From Leuctra nigra (lineage: Eukaryota; Arthropoda; Insecta; Plecoptera; Leuctridae), in assembly GCA_934045905.1 (NCBI GenBank), contig OW203768.1:11436316-11500315 (forward strand): a DNA stretch of 64,000 nt. Reading direction: 5' to 3'. Made by a program: the position numbers and the translations under genes. Below are positions 1-10,659 of the stretch, piece after piece; within the stretch, counting starts at the first letter, position 1, and each line of letters opens with the position of its first letter. Below the pieces are notes generated by a model. The model made no database searches. It was not told the origin of the DNA and saw only the letters and a program-made list of their open reading frames with translations.

Positions 1-149
1 TTGTCGAGTGATGTCACTAGAGAACTGTTGTCAATGCGATCATATAAAATGTTCTCGCGTGACAATCTTCTCATCTCACCCGAGAAGTCCGTGAATAACA
101 TCACGAGATTGTCACGTGAGAACTGAGTCGTCATGTTATCTGATCACAG

Positions 150-344
150 GACTGGATCCCGCCAAGCCGTACTTCGAGAACAAGCCTCTGTCCGAGCGCC
201 TCGACGCCGGCGACGCCCAGTTCGTCGACGTGATCCACACGGAGTCGCTGTACATCGGCCTCAAGCGCGCTTCCGGCCACGTGGACTTCTATCCCAATGG
301 CGGGAAAATGTCTCAGCCAGGGTGCAACGACCTCGTGACGGCGG
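150..344 (+). CDS. Pancreatic-lipase-family gene, internal exon with catalytic Asp (gene is 5'-partial)
   Basis: The exon follows an acceptor (CACAG at 145-149) and ends at a GT donor (345); both edges are phase 1. It encodes GLDPAKPYF, then [25 protein letters not shown] and QPGC. GLDPA is the segment carrying the catalytic Asp of the pancreatic lipase/phospholipase A1 family (Asp codon 155-157), and the [14 protein letters not shown] stretch is typical of the same alpha/beta-hydrolase domain. The nucleophile Ser (GHSLG) must lie upstream of the window. The product should be a secreted or surface neutral lipase or phospholipase. Base composition is much more GC-rich than the flanks. Family call is firm, substrate is unknown. 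Confidence 0.85.
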
Positions 345-1161
345 GTTAGTTGACGAGCGAAGCGAGCGTTGTCAATACACTGTTTCACATGACTTTCAAC
401 TCATTTACAATGTAACTGATTACCTGAAATGATGGAGAGAAGCAGATTTCTGAATTGAAATTATGATGAGTGCAAATGAGTCACAAAGATGATAAAATAG
501 TTCATCTATTTGGTTGGTAAGGGATGCAAATGAAATATTGCCATTCAAGTTGAAAATGGAGAGTTTGGTTACGTTTTGATTTGGTTGGTTGATTATGAAA
601 GGATAACTAGTCGATAATTTGAAGCAGCCACTCTATTCGAACAAATAAGCGATACGTGATGGAGCCACTTCTGGCAGGAAACTTTTTAGATGCACTTTTT
701 TTATTTTGAAATTCGTGCTTCCATAGGGCAGTGAAAAAGGAGAAACAAATTAAATTTAGATTTAGTTACAGTTTTACTTTTTCATCCATAACAAACAACT
801 AAAGCAAATTTAATATAATTTATTTATATAAATATCCCCGTGATATCCTCCATTATTCCCCTTATGGCTAGTACCAAAGAATCCACCAGAGGTCAGTCGT
901 GTTCCTTATTTTTTCGAATAAAGAGTAACAAAAAAACAGAGGAGAAGCCAGGAATGTTGAGTCAGATAAATTAATAAATACAAATTAGATGAAGTAATTT
1001 TGACCGGCCCGTCTAGCCGACAAAAAAAAGAATAAAACTAGTAGACGCTGGTTAGACATTCTATGTAAAATGTATTGTTTAACTAACCCCTAACACAAAT
1101 AATCAGAACCCGGGTTTGTTAAAAAAAAATCTGTCCAACCAATCATGTTTCGTCGTTGCAG
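345..1161. other. Lipase intron
   Basis: Intron between the Asp and His exons. Apart from the MITE-like repeat at 633-920 it is AT-rich and I see no coding signal. A short GAGCGAAGCGAGCG motif near 354 matches the terminal motif of the modular repeats found later in the window. Confidence 0.6.
633..920 (+). repeat. MITE-like dispersed repeat (family B), copy 1
   Basis: About 290 bp bounded by imperfect inverted termini (TATTCGAACAAATAAG and CTTATTTTTTCGAATA). Other copies lie at 54111-54396 (nearly identical), 3831-4122 (inverted) and 53590-53840 (diverged). It has no coding capacity. Confidence 0.7.
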
Positions 1162-1324
1162 CTAAATGCAGTCACTACATGGCCTATCGCCTGTACGTCG
1201 CCTCCATCTACCATCCGTTCTCGTTCCTCGGCGAGCGCTGCGAGTCGTGGAGCGACTACAGCGACTCGAACCACACGTGCGAGGCACATCAACAGGTCTT
1301 GATGGGTCCCAACACCGACCCCAC
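1162..1324 (+). CDS. Pancreatic-lipase-family gene, exon with catalytic His
   Basis: Acceptor GTTGCAG ends at 1161; the donor is GTAAGT at 1325. Joined to the preceding exon in phase 1, it reads AKCSHYMAYRLYVASIY, where the His of C-S-H (codon 1173-1175) aligns with the catalytic His of pancreatic lipases (C-x-H-x-R/A-x-x-Y-Y). GERCESWSDY and NHTCEAHQ follow, with the paired cysteines usual in this family. The exon ends in phase 2 after NTDP. Its last 40 bases plus the donor are repeated 75 bp downstream, so two donor sites compete. Confidence 0.82.
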
Positions 1325-1404
1325 GTAAGTCATACCGTAGATTTAGTTCGAGAATATTACACATCAACAGGTCTTGATGGGTCCCAACACCGACCCCACG
1401 TAAG
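1285..1404 (+). repeat. Duplicated exon 3' end with donor splice site (45 bp x 2)
   Basis: Bases 1285-1329 and 1360-1404 are near-identical direct copies, each ending CCCCACGTAAG. The first holds the real exon end. The second lies in the intron and repeats the last 40 exon bases plus the donor. Confidence 0.85.
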
Positions 1405-1679
1405 GATAATGTTTAGCTGTAAAACCAAGTAGCCAAAACAGCGTGCATCAAAAATAGCTCCAGTGTATTTGGGTTGCATTTTGACTGAAACAGACCCTAA
1501 ATGTGAAAAAAAATTATGATGTCGTTTTGGCTCACATTTTGGAGGCTGTTTCAGGCCCCAAAATACGTATACTGAGCTTTTTTGGTTACTTCTATTTAAT
1601 GTGCAGTATTTTAATGAAGCCAATCCGAGTGATACCAACGTTCGCAGATTTCATTTCTTATTTCCTTGACAAAGTGTCA

Positions 1680-2338
1680 ACTTCGCCGCCCTCCCCACGA
1701 CGTCAAGGAGGTGGTGATCTAACACTACTTGTGTTGCAGAGCACGTGGTCAGCACTACCTTGTCACCGTCAGCGAGCCGCCCTACAGTGTCGACCTTGAC
1801 GCCCATGAGTTCGCCGCCCTCCCCATCACGTCAAGGAGGTGGTGATCAAACACTACTTGTGTTACAGAGCACGTGGACAGTACTACCTTGTCACCGTCAG
1901 CGAGCCGCCCTACAGTGTCGACCTCGACGCCCATGAGTTTGCCGCCATCCCCATCACGTCAAGGAGGTGGTGATCTAACACTACTTGTGTTGCAGAGCAT
2001 GTGGACAGTACTACCTTGTCACCGTCAGCGAGCCGCTCTATAGTGTCGACCTCGACGCCCATGAGTTCGGCGCCCTCCCCATCATGTCAAGGAGGTGGTG
2101 ATCTAACACTACTTGTGTTGCAGAGCACGTGGACAGTACTACCTTGTCACCGTCAGTGAGCCGCCCTATAGTGTTGACCTTGACGCCCATGAGTTCGCCG
2201 CCCTCCTCATCACGTCAAGGAGGTGGTGATCTAACACTACTTGTGTTGCAGAGCACGTGGTCAGTACTACCTTGTCACCGTCAGCGAGCCGCCCTACAGT
2301 GTCGACCTTGACGCCCATGAGTTCGCCGCCCTCCCCAC
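1680..2338 (+). repeat. 128-bp tandem array carrying the lipase 3' splice site (5 copies)
   Basis: Acceptor AG positions end at 1739, 1867, 1995, 2123 and 2251, so spacing is exactly 128 bp. Each unit holds a polypyrimidine-poor intron end (CACTACTTGTGTTGCAG) plus about 95 bp of the terminal exon (ARGQYYLVTVSEPPYSV region). Copies differ by a few substitutions. Copies 1-4 run into an in-frame TGA at the unit junction (GGTGGTGATC) because the unit length is not a multiple of three. Confidence 0.9.
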
Positions 2339-2513
2339 GACGTCCGTCAGGATGTGGGAGGTGAACGACAACCACAGCTGGAGGAGCAAGCATCTGAAGG
2401 CGGAGGATCGGCAGGAGAATGCCGTGGCCATGGCGGCTACCAGATGTGAAGGGGTGGGGTGGGTGATGGGGGTGATGGCTGGAGGAATATTGCTTTCCTC
2501 TTTGGTAATTTAA
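2252..2513 (+). CDS. Pancreatic-lipase-family gene, terminal exon with hydrophobic C-terminus
   Basis: This is the fifth copy of a 128-bp repeated acceptor (TTGTGTTGCAG ending at 2251) and the only one that stays open. In phase 2 it completes the Thr of NTDPT and continues ARGQYYLVTVSEPPYSV, matching the (A)RGxxYLxTxxxPPY segment that closes the catalytic domain in this family. The tail ends in a hydrophobic stretch (GWVMGVMAGGILLSSLVI), which suggests a GPI signal or membrane anchor rather than free secretion. The stop codon is at 2511-2513. Confidence 0.8.
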
Positions 2514-3260
2514 TTATTTTTTTCACTTTCAATAAGTAGTTTAGACGCTGGGTTAGAAATTAGTTAATACTTTCATTACGTTTGTTTACTTTATCTTTGT
2601 AGTTTATAATCGGGATTAAAAATTAGTCAGTAGGTATAATAAAAAATAAATTGTTCACTCTGCTTAAGTTCTCATTCTTAGAGTTTAGAAATTGGTTAAT
2701 CAAGATCAAACTATTCAAATGGTTCTCTTTCTCTTTGTTTATTTTGTAAGTTGAGTAAAGTTTATAAGGAGTTAAAGTTTATTTGTGAGCTAAGATAATA
2801 CTTTGTTCGTTTTTCTTAATGATTAGATGTAGGGGGTTAGAAATAAGGTAATACTTTGTTTTATTTTCTTAGACGCATATGGGATTAGAAATAAGTTAAA
2901 ACTTTGTTCATTAAAAGTATAGGGGGTTAGAAATTAGTTATTTCTGTGTTTACTTTTCTTAATGATTATAATTAGTATTAGAAATAAGTTTATTCTTTGT
3001 TCACTAGAATAACAGGGGATAATGAGTTACTAATTTGTTTACTTTTTATAATGATTAGTATTAGTGTTAGAAATTAGTTTATTATTTGGTTCACTAGAAA
3101 TATAGGGGGATAGAAATTAGTGAACACCCCTTGTATATTAGATTTTAGAAGTATAGCGGGTTATACTTAGTTCATTTGAAGATTTAGAAAGTAGTTTAAA
3201 CTTTGTTCACTTTTCTTAATGTTAAGAAGTTAGAGGGGTTTAGAAATAAGTTCATATTCT
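2514..3260 (+). repeat. Degenerate AT-rich tandem repeat
   Basis: The region after the lipase stop repeats variants of TTAGAAATAAGTTAATACTT and TTTGTTCACTTTTCTTAATG every 50-65 bases at least eight times, with drift. It looks like an old minisatellite. The lipase 3' UTR should lie at its left edge; no clear AATAAA was found close to the stop. Confidence 0.55.
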
Positions 3261-6095
3261 ATAATTTTAATACATTAATATGATTCCGCCTGATCAAAAG
3301 ATAATTAAATTAAATATTAAATTAGTAAATTTTAAAGACAATTTTCCCAAATTTCAACAGAAAACAATAAAAACTAATCTGGAGTATGGAAGAAGCGTTA
3401 CAAATAATTGTTTCCAAATGTTAAAATTCCATCTGTATGTATTCGGGGAATACGATGAAAGAAAATATATATTATTCTTTGTTAAAAATGTAAGGTAATT
3501 TAGTTTTTATTCTTGAAATCTAACCGTTTGCACATTGTTTTGAAAACCTTTCTTTACAAGTAATTAAAATGTTTCTCCATCTGAATCCAATTGTTTACTC
3601 TCTTGACTCCTTACCGACGTCCACTCTTTGACGACGTCCATTAAGCGTCGCGGCGCCCCTGTTTAACTGCCGCCATGACGGACGCCGAGAATACGACGCT
3701 CGTAACAACGGTCAGAGTTCGCGATCAAGTCAATGGCGGTGATCCAACAAATCGTAACATCGTGATGGACAGATTATGACTTCGAGTAACTTACACACTT
3801 CGAGTTGAGTCTATAGATTACTTACATATGTTTCGAGAAAACAAGGAACGCGACTGCACTCTGGTGGCTTTTGTGGTACTAGGTAAATGGCGGATGATGG
3901 AGGCACATTTGTATAAATAAATATAAATATTTGCTTTAGTTGTTTGTTATGGTTTAAAAAAGTAAATTTCAAAGTAAATTTCAAATTCAATATTTTTCCT
4001 TTTCCACTGCACTTGGAATCACGATTTGTAAAAACAAATTATTAAGAATTATGTAGACTGACATAGCCATCTTGCCAGAAGTGTCTCCATCACGTATTGC
4101 TTATTTGCGCAATTTTATTTGAACAACAAATAACAATAAATCTTGTTCCAAATTTATTATTGACTGCGAAAATAAAAATAATATTTTAGGACCTGCGTCT
4201 TTTCGTTATTTTCCAGCTGAATGCATGATGTTGATTTTTTAAGTGCAAGGAAGCTAAAGTAAAGACATTGGCTGCTGACGTATGACGTGTATGAACATGA
4301 CGTAAAGTGACACATGGAAATTGCTTTTTCCATGCACGTCAAAAACATTCGTGAATATAGATTCAGATGTCGTCATATATCCGGACTCAAGAAGTCATCG
4401 TCTAGGAAATGAATAGAAAATACTCTGTTTGAAGTTGCATTTGTTGCCTGTCTTTGGATCCTGTTGCTGCAATCAAGATAGCAGAATCTTTGACATTTCT
4501 GAGAGGAACAATACATAGTTTCAGCAGAACTATGGAATAGAACTTATTCAGATTTTCTAGATTGTTCATAACAATGATTTTGTAGAATGGATGATACAAA
4601 TTAATTTTTAATAGGTAGATGTTATCAAAATTAGAACGATTAAAAAAATCAAATATTGAAACTAGATATTATACATTTTTAACCTCAATTCCCAGAAATT
4701 GCTTTTGTGTGATGGATAAAACCCCGTCAACTATTTAGAGCACGAACTCATAACTGAAGTAAAACAAGCTGTAATACACAATACAGGTCCATCATTTCTC
4801 ACGTAAAATATATACCGCGACACAAGATACAAGTCTTTTGGTGATTTATCAAACTACTACCTACGTAAACACACTCACCACTCTATGCGAAATTTGTACA
4901 AAAAATAATAATTTCAAAGACAAACAAATGTGTATGTTTCCAATTATAATTTTCCTCCAGCATTTTAATTTAAGCGCTAGAATACTAACTGGAATTCCCC
5001 ATTCCATCTCCATCAAATTCCACCACTCCTCTCGATCGAATACCCAACGATTTCCCGGGGTACAATTCACTCTCAATCTGATGTGATTTAGAACTATTGG
5101 TCTGGCGTCCCAGAAAACAAATACCTCCCATCCCTCCCCCTCTTTTCCTTCACGGAACGAGCTAATAACGACGCTCCGCCAAGGCGTCGAAAAGAACAAG
5201 ACGTCGGCGTCCACTTAAGACGTCGACTATGAAGAAAATGCCACTTGCCAAGTGTCCTGTGAACACAGCACGTCACTTTGATGGGGATTTTCAACCAATC
5301 GCAATGTGCTGCGAGATTGAAAGAGTAAATAACTCTTTTTAGGGTTTTTGATTTTGTTTTATGATCAACAAAAAGGAAGGAATATTGGGAAACGCTCTGT
5401 GTAACGACTGTTGATAAGCGAGCATTTCATGCGAATTAATATTCGTGTGGAGCTGTGCTCTATAGACCTTGGATAAGCTAGGAAGACAACATACGACGTC
5501 AAAGGAGCACAGAATTTCTTTGAAATGTCTTTGAATAAATTTCATAAATATTTCAAAAGAAACATAAAATGGATGTAAAATTTCAGTAACTCCTGATCAC
5601 AGATTTATCTGAAAATTTTCTAAAAACCTAAAATGTTAGACTTCAAAATATTTTAATCATTTTCAATTGGTAAGACATAACTCGACTAAAAATCAAGTGT
5701 TTTAATTGCATCCATGATTATTTTACTCCGTTGCAAAACCTAATACCTATTTCATACACATATTAAAAATCTTGACCTTAAGATCTATCCCCATCCTATT
5801 TCAATATTTGCAATCCTGTTACTTTAAAACTTATATCGTTTCAAATGTAGAAATTAGTAGAAATTATTTTTAAAGATAAAATTACAGTCGACTCTCGACT
5901 CTGTCGAAGTATATTGGAGGGGAAAGTGGCTAAGACCACGCATATTAATATCTGTAACATAATAAAAACACGTCATGTTTCTCTCTGTACAAAAGTACCT
6001 AATAAACAAAGTAATGAGAAATAATTAAATTACACAATGCATTAAGATATCGAGCCTGGTTAGTGAACAGCTTATTTCAAAACAGCTCTTTCAAA
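3261..6095. other. Intergenic region between lipase and silk-like gene
   Basis: No supportable gene. A CpG-richer patch at 3600-3760 contains GACGTC and CGGACGCC motifs. A modular-repeat terminus (AACGCTCTGTGTAACG..GATAAGCGAGCA) lies at 5390-5430. The rest is AT-rich with only short random ORFs. The silk-like gene's promoter must lie within its last few hundred bases; I see no TATA box I would defend. Confidence 0.5.
3831..4122 (-). repeat. MITE-like dispersed repeat (family B), inverted copy
   Basis: It matches the reverse complement of the 633-920 copy: the CACTCTGGTGG.. TACTAGGTAAATGGCGG segment, the TTGCTTTAGTTGTTTGTTATGG segment and the GCCAGAAGTGTCTCCATCACG end. It is more diverged and slightly longer. 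Confidence 0.6.
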
Positions 6096-6147
6096 ATGGA
6101 GAACATTATGCTACTGTGGACATCCGTGTTTCTTTTCGCACTGGCTG
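6096..6147 (+). CDS. Silk-like protein, exon 1 (signal peptide)
   Basis: The ATG at 6096 starts a 17-codon exon encoding a strongly hydrophobic secretion signal (MENIMLLWTSVFLFALA). It ends with one base of a Gly codon before a GTAAGT donor at 6148 (phase 1). The second exon completes the codon, giving ..ALAGCGVEGF. The arrangement (signal exon, phase-1 intron, one giant low-complexity exon) is the same as in the downstream nine-gene array. Confidence 0.8.
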
Positions 6148-6269
6148 GTAAGTCTATGACAAATCTCATGCTTCTTGGGCCGAGTAGAACCAATATAGAA
6201 CCAATTCCTACCAATTTCCACAGAATAAATACAGATATTATTGTGGAGCAGTAAGAAACCATAATCTCC

Positions 6270-6480
6270 TCATACTATGACAGGCAATCTGTCGATTAAT
6301 TTTACTTTTAAATCCACTATTTTATGAACTCCTTACTTATCTCAACCTGGAGTCGGGAACTAATAATGGAATTTGTTATGGTTCGGGTTCTGGACTCCAA
6401 GTTGAGCTAACTCAGGTGCTCATAAAATAATGGCATTACAAAAAATATAAAATCCACAGATTGTCTGCTGCCTATTATAG
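6270..6480. repeat. Foldback repeat inside silk-like gene intron
   Basis: Imperfect inverted arms: ACTATTTTATGAACTCC..CAACCTGGAGTCGGGAAC pairs with GTTCGGGTTCTGGACTCC..CTCATAAAATAATGG, and the outer GGCAATCTGTCGA pairs with ACAGATTGTCTGC. It looks like a decayed MITE. Confidence 0.5.
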
Positions 6481-6583
6481 ATTCATAGTGAATTGGTAAC
6501 ATCTTGACGAATAGCCGCAAAGGAAAAGAGTTCTTAAATTGAGAAATTGACTCATCAGTGATTTATTTTACTTTATTTCCCAG

Positions 6584-9144
6584 GCTGTGGAGTCGAAGGA
6601 TTCAGTGTGGGTGGCGAAATCAGTAGTGTCAGTGGCGGACTCAGTGGTAAATTCAGTGGCGGACTCAGTAGTGGACTTGGTGGAGGAGTTCTGCAAGGAG
6701 GCGGTGGAGTTCTTCAGGCAGGCGGTGATGTCCTTCAAGCAGGCGGTGAAGCTATCAAAGCAGGCGGTGGAGAAGTTCTCCAAGCAGGAGCAATTGGCTC
6801 TGGCGTTGGTGGAGCATATGGCTCCGTTACCAACCTTGCCACGGGAGCAGGCGGTGGAGAAGTTATCCAAGCAGGCGGTGGAGCTATCAAAGCAGGCGGT
6901 GGAAAAGTTTTTCAAGAAGGCGGCGGAGCTATTAAAGTAGGCGGTGGAGTTCTTCAAGCAGGCGGTGGAGTTTTCAAAGTAGGCGGTGGAAAAGTTTTTC
7001 AAGAAGGCGGCGGAGCTTTCAAAGTAGGTGGTGGAGAAGTTCTCCAAGCAGGTGGTGAAGCTATTGGCTCTGGCGGTGGTGGAGCATATGGCTCCGTTAC
7101 CAACCTTGCTACGGGAGTTGTAAATAATTTGGCCAACAATGGAGCTGCCGGTGCCGGTGCAGACGTGAAGGCTGGGGGAAGTTCTCAAGTAGGAGTTAAT
7201 GTCGGGGGCGACGTCAATGGAGGAGTAGATATTCAGGTAGGTGGTGGCCCTGGTGTCAACGTAGGCATCAACGTGACCACTAATGGAGTCACTGATCCTG
7301 CACACGCTGCAGCTAATGCCAGAGCTACAGCAAAAGCCGCAGCGGACGCCAAAGCCATAGCGAGATCCGCCGCTGAAGCAAGTGCAGTGGCGAGCGCTGC
7401 AGCTAAAGCCAGTGCTGCAGTCAAGTCTGCTGCTTATGCAAGGGCTTCAGATGCAGCAGCTGCAGCGGTCAAGGTCAACGCGCAAGCAGAAGCCGATGCG
7501 AGTAATGCGGCTAAATCAGCGGCTTCAGCCAGAGCCGCGGCGAATGCTGAAGCCGAAGCCAAGCGGTCAGCACAGATGGCAGCTAATGCTGCCGCTAATG
7601 CAAGAGCTAAAGCTGAAGCCAGCGCAGAGGATAAAGCTGAAGCACATTCCAGAGATTTAGCCAACGCTGAAGCGCGTTCCCGGGCTGCGGCGCAACATGC
7701 TGATGAAGCAAATGCTGCCGCGAATGAAGCAGTGCGAGCCAGAGATGAGGCACAGGCTGTGGCTAAAGCAAGCGCGTCAGATATCGCCCAGGTTTCAGCC
7801 AGTGCATCTGCCGCAGCGGAGGCCGACGCGAGAGCTGCGGAAAAAGCTCAAGCTTACGCCAAATCTGCGGCAAAGGCTGCGGCTGATGCTAATGCCAGAG
7901 CAGATGTTGCGGCTAAAGCTAGCTTGGCGGCAAGAGCGACGGCGGCTGCCAGCGCTGAGGCGAAAGTTGCGGCAATTATGAAGTCTTCAGCCAGAGCTCA
8001 AGCCGATGCAAAAGCAGCTGCCCAGGCTGAGGCTCGGGCGAACGCTGCGGCAAACGCTGCGGCCACCGCCAACGCTGAGGCCAAGGCGGCGGCACGGAAC
8101 AGCATTGACATGATCGCTAAGAAGAGCAGGGCGACTGAATCCGAAGCCATGGCGCAGGCTCAAGCTCGTGCCGCTGACTTGGCGACGGCTGCGGGTGATG
8201 CCAGAGCCACCTATGACGCGGCGGCCAAAGCAAGTGCTGCAGCAAGTTCTAAAGCTCGTGCAAGCGCCAAAGCAAGAGCTGAAGCTCAAACCAGTGCAAG
8301 AGAGAAAGCTGATGCTTATGCCCGAGCTTCAGCCAAGGCCGCCTCTGATGCTAGTGCCGCAGCTCGAACTGAAGCTCAAGCCAAAGCTTCAGCCGAAGCA
8401 GCAGCAAGTGCTATCGCCACGGCTAAAGCTGCGGCGGACTTGAGTGCGGCACTCAGTACTAGCGCTGCTGCAAAATCTTCTGCGGATGTTGGCGGAGGAG
8501 CATCGGTTGGAGGCAGTGCCGGAGCATCGACTGGAGGCAATGTTGGAGCATTCGCTGGAGGGAGTGCCGGACCTTCGGCTGGAGGCAGTGCCGGAGCTTT
8601 TTCTGGAGCATCCCCTGGAGGCAGTGCCGCAGTATTCGCTGGAGGGAGTGCCGGAGTATTCGCTGGAGGGAGTGCTGGAGCATCCCCTGGTGGCAGTGCC
8701 GGAGCTTTTGCTGGAGCATCCCCTGGAGGCAGTGCCGGAGCTTTTACTGGAGCATTCCCTGGAGGCAGTGCCGGAGCTTTCGCTGGAGGGAGTGCTGGAG
8801 CATCCCCTGGAGGTAGTGTCGGAGCATTCGCTGGAGGCAGTGCCGGAGCTTCGGTTGGAAGTGGTGCAGGTGTCATGGCAGGAGGTGGTGGAAGTGCCAT
8901 GGCAGGAGGGGGTGGAAGTATCATGGCAGGAGGTGGTGGAAGTGCCATGGCTGGAGTTGGTGGAAGTGCCATGGCTGGAGGTGGTGCCGGAGCCATGGCA
9001 GGAGGTGGTGGAAGTATCATGGCAGGAGGTGGTGGAAGTGCCATGGCTGGAAGCGGTGGCCTCGCCTTGAACGGTGGCGGTCTGTTAGGAGGTATTGGAG
9101 TGTCAGGAGGTTCGGGTGGTGAAATATCAGTCGGGGGGCGTTAG
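6584..9144 (+). CDS. Silk-like secreted protein, exon 2 (Gly-rich / Ala-rich / Gly-Ser-Ala-rich)
   Basis: Acceptor TTTCCCAG ends at 6583. Joined to exon 1 the product is 870 residues (2613 coding bases). The mature N-terminus is GCGVEGF, and this is the only Cys. Residues about 26-255 are Gly-rich with VLQAGGG, IKAGGG and VFKVGGG repeats. Residues about 255-650 are Ala-rich with regularly placed Arg, Lys, Glu, Asp and Ser (ANARATAKAAADAKA type), expected to form a long amphipathic helix. Residues about 650-780 repeat GGSAGAS/F and 780-840 repeat MAGGGGS. I know no exact family. The composition resembles insect silk or glue proteins with helical blocks and pyriform-spidroin-like Ala/Arg/Glu stretches. 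An ATTAAA lies at 9364. No transmembrane segment beyond the signal. Confidence 0.8.
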
Positions 9145-10070
9145 TGCTCAAGAGGGAAGTTGAGTTTAGGAATGAGTATAAGCGGAGGTTTTGGAGTTGT
9201 CTGTTGTGATTGTGATTGAAGAAAAGATTGTAGATATTTCATAAAGATTATGGATTTTGTTAGGAAAGTAGGGATAACTAATAGTATGGTCTAAATGTTA
9301 GTTTATAACTTTTTACACAATTATTTTATATTATGTAATCTGCTTTCAAATTACATTCACTTTATTAAAGAACAATAATCTAGTTATTTCTTTGCCTTTT
9401 ATATACCTACTCAAAAAAAATACACCATAATATTTCTTGGCTTCATTGACTGACTTCAGACAAAATTACAGTCAATGTTGTCAATATTTATCCTTTTGCA
9501 CATTCATTTTCGAAAACAGTATTTCATTCCAAGTGTAATTATTGAATTCTCCTAGTCGACCCATATTTCTCGTAACTACGTCGTTCATGATTGAACTTTT
9601 AATATCACTGGAAATGTCACATCTAGAACACAATTTTCGTCCAAGTTTTCATATTAATTCAGCCAACGAGTTTTAAACTGTAGAAGTACCTAGTAATAGA
9701 GTTTCAGCTAGGTAATTATAAAAATAGGTCGATAAAGAGATCTAATATAGTAAAATATATTTATAAAGGTAACTTGAATTTGCATAATATTCTTCTGCCG
9801 GTGATGTAAAATAATCCGCTATATGGCCCGATTTATTTTAGGATATTGTTTTTCCTCAATCTTCTTTGCTTCATTGGTTTGCTTTACTACTGTTTGCCTC
9901 TACTTTGATGATTAATAAAATCTTGAGAACAATAAAGCTTTGTAGCTTCAGCGTTCATGTAATTCAAGTCAGGGACTCTGTGTAAGATTTAGGAACAATG
10001 AAATAAAAATTGGACAAAGATGGTAGTTAATAGTCATTGCTTTTATTTTAAATCGTGTATGGTACGAAAT
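9145..10070. other. 3' flank of silk-like gene
   Basis: It probably contains the 3' UTR; candidate polyadenylation hexamers are ATTAAA (9364) and AATAAA (near 9932). No other gene is visible. Confidence 0.45.
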
Positions 10071-10290
10071 AAGTACACTTCTGGACACTGATAATGGTCC
10101 GCTGTCAATGTTCAAGTGACACAACGGCTAGTATTTAACATTTATTTTAATGTAATTTTTTGGCACAAAAACCGGATGGCTGAGTTAAGAAGGGCCGAAA
10201 AATTACTTTAAATAAATAATAAATACTAGCCTAGGAGTTGAGTGAATATTGACTGCGGACCATTTTCCGTGTCCAGGAGTGTACCTACTT
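10071..10290. repeat. Foldback MITE, about 220 bp
   Basis: Long inverted arms: AAGTACACTTCTGGAC..TGGTCCGCTGTCAAT at left pairs with ATTGACTGCGGACCA..GTCCAGGAGTGTAC at right, covering about 90 bp per arm with a short loop. Noncoding. Confidence 0.75.
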
Positions 10291-10386
10291 GATTTAAGTT
10301 AATGGAAACTGGTGAAATCAAATTATTTATTTATAGATTATTGATTAACTCTTTATTAAACCCGTTTTAAAGGCTGAATTACACGA

Positions 10387-10659
10387 TTCAAGTTTCCTTG
10401 AATTCAACCCTTTCAAGGGGGTTGAATTCAATGCTTGGATCGTCCATATGAAAACATTGAAGCATGTGTCCAAGTCTTGAATTTCTTCAACCTTTTTAAA
10501 GAGAAAATTTCCAATTTTTCTTCAAGTCTTGAAATACTTTAACCAATTGTTAATTTTATCGCAACTTCAATCAACAATAAACATTAAATCGTATAAATTA
10601 CTCTTGCATCTTTCCTTGAAATCAAGGGTTGAATTCAACCCCGTCAAGGAAACTTGAGG
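10387..10659. repeat. Foldback MITE, about 270 bp
   Basis: The arm TTCAAGTTTCCTTG with AATTCAACCC pairs with GGGTTGAATTCAACCC and CAAGGAAACTTGA. The interior repeats CAAGTCTTGAA. Noncoding. Confidence 0.65.

Noticed and set aside
2241..2513. Independent small gene starting MCCRARGQYY
   Set aside because: This is the lipase terminal exon; the MCCR part is intron sequence before the acceptor.
4861..5214. 117-codon minus-strand ORF in the intergenic region
   Set aside because: No domain, no splice or promoter context, and a biased composition (Trp/Arg/Glu rich) from a GA-rich patch.
6568..7305. 245-codon minus-strand ORF opposite the silk-like gene
   Set aside because: Antisense shadow of a low-complexity gene; the plus-strand frame has a signal exon and correct splice sites.
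8376..9044. Pro-rich minus-strand ORF (ALPPANAPALPP type)
   Set aside because: It is the reverse complement of Gly/Ser/Ala codon repeats and has no independent start context or domain.
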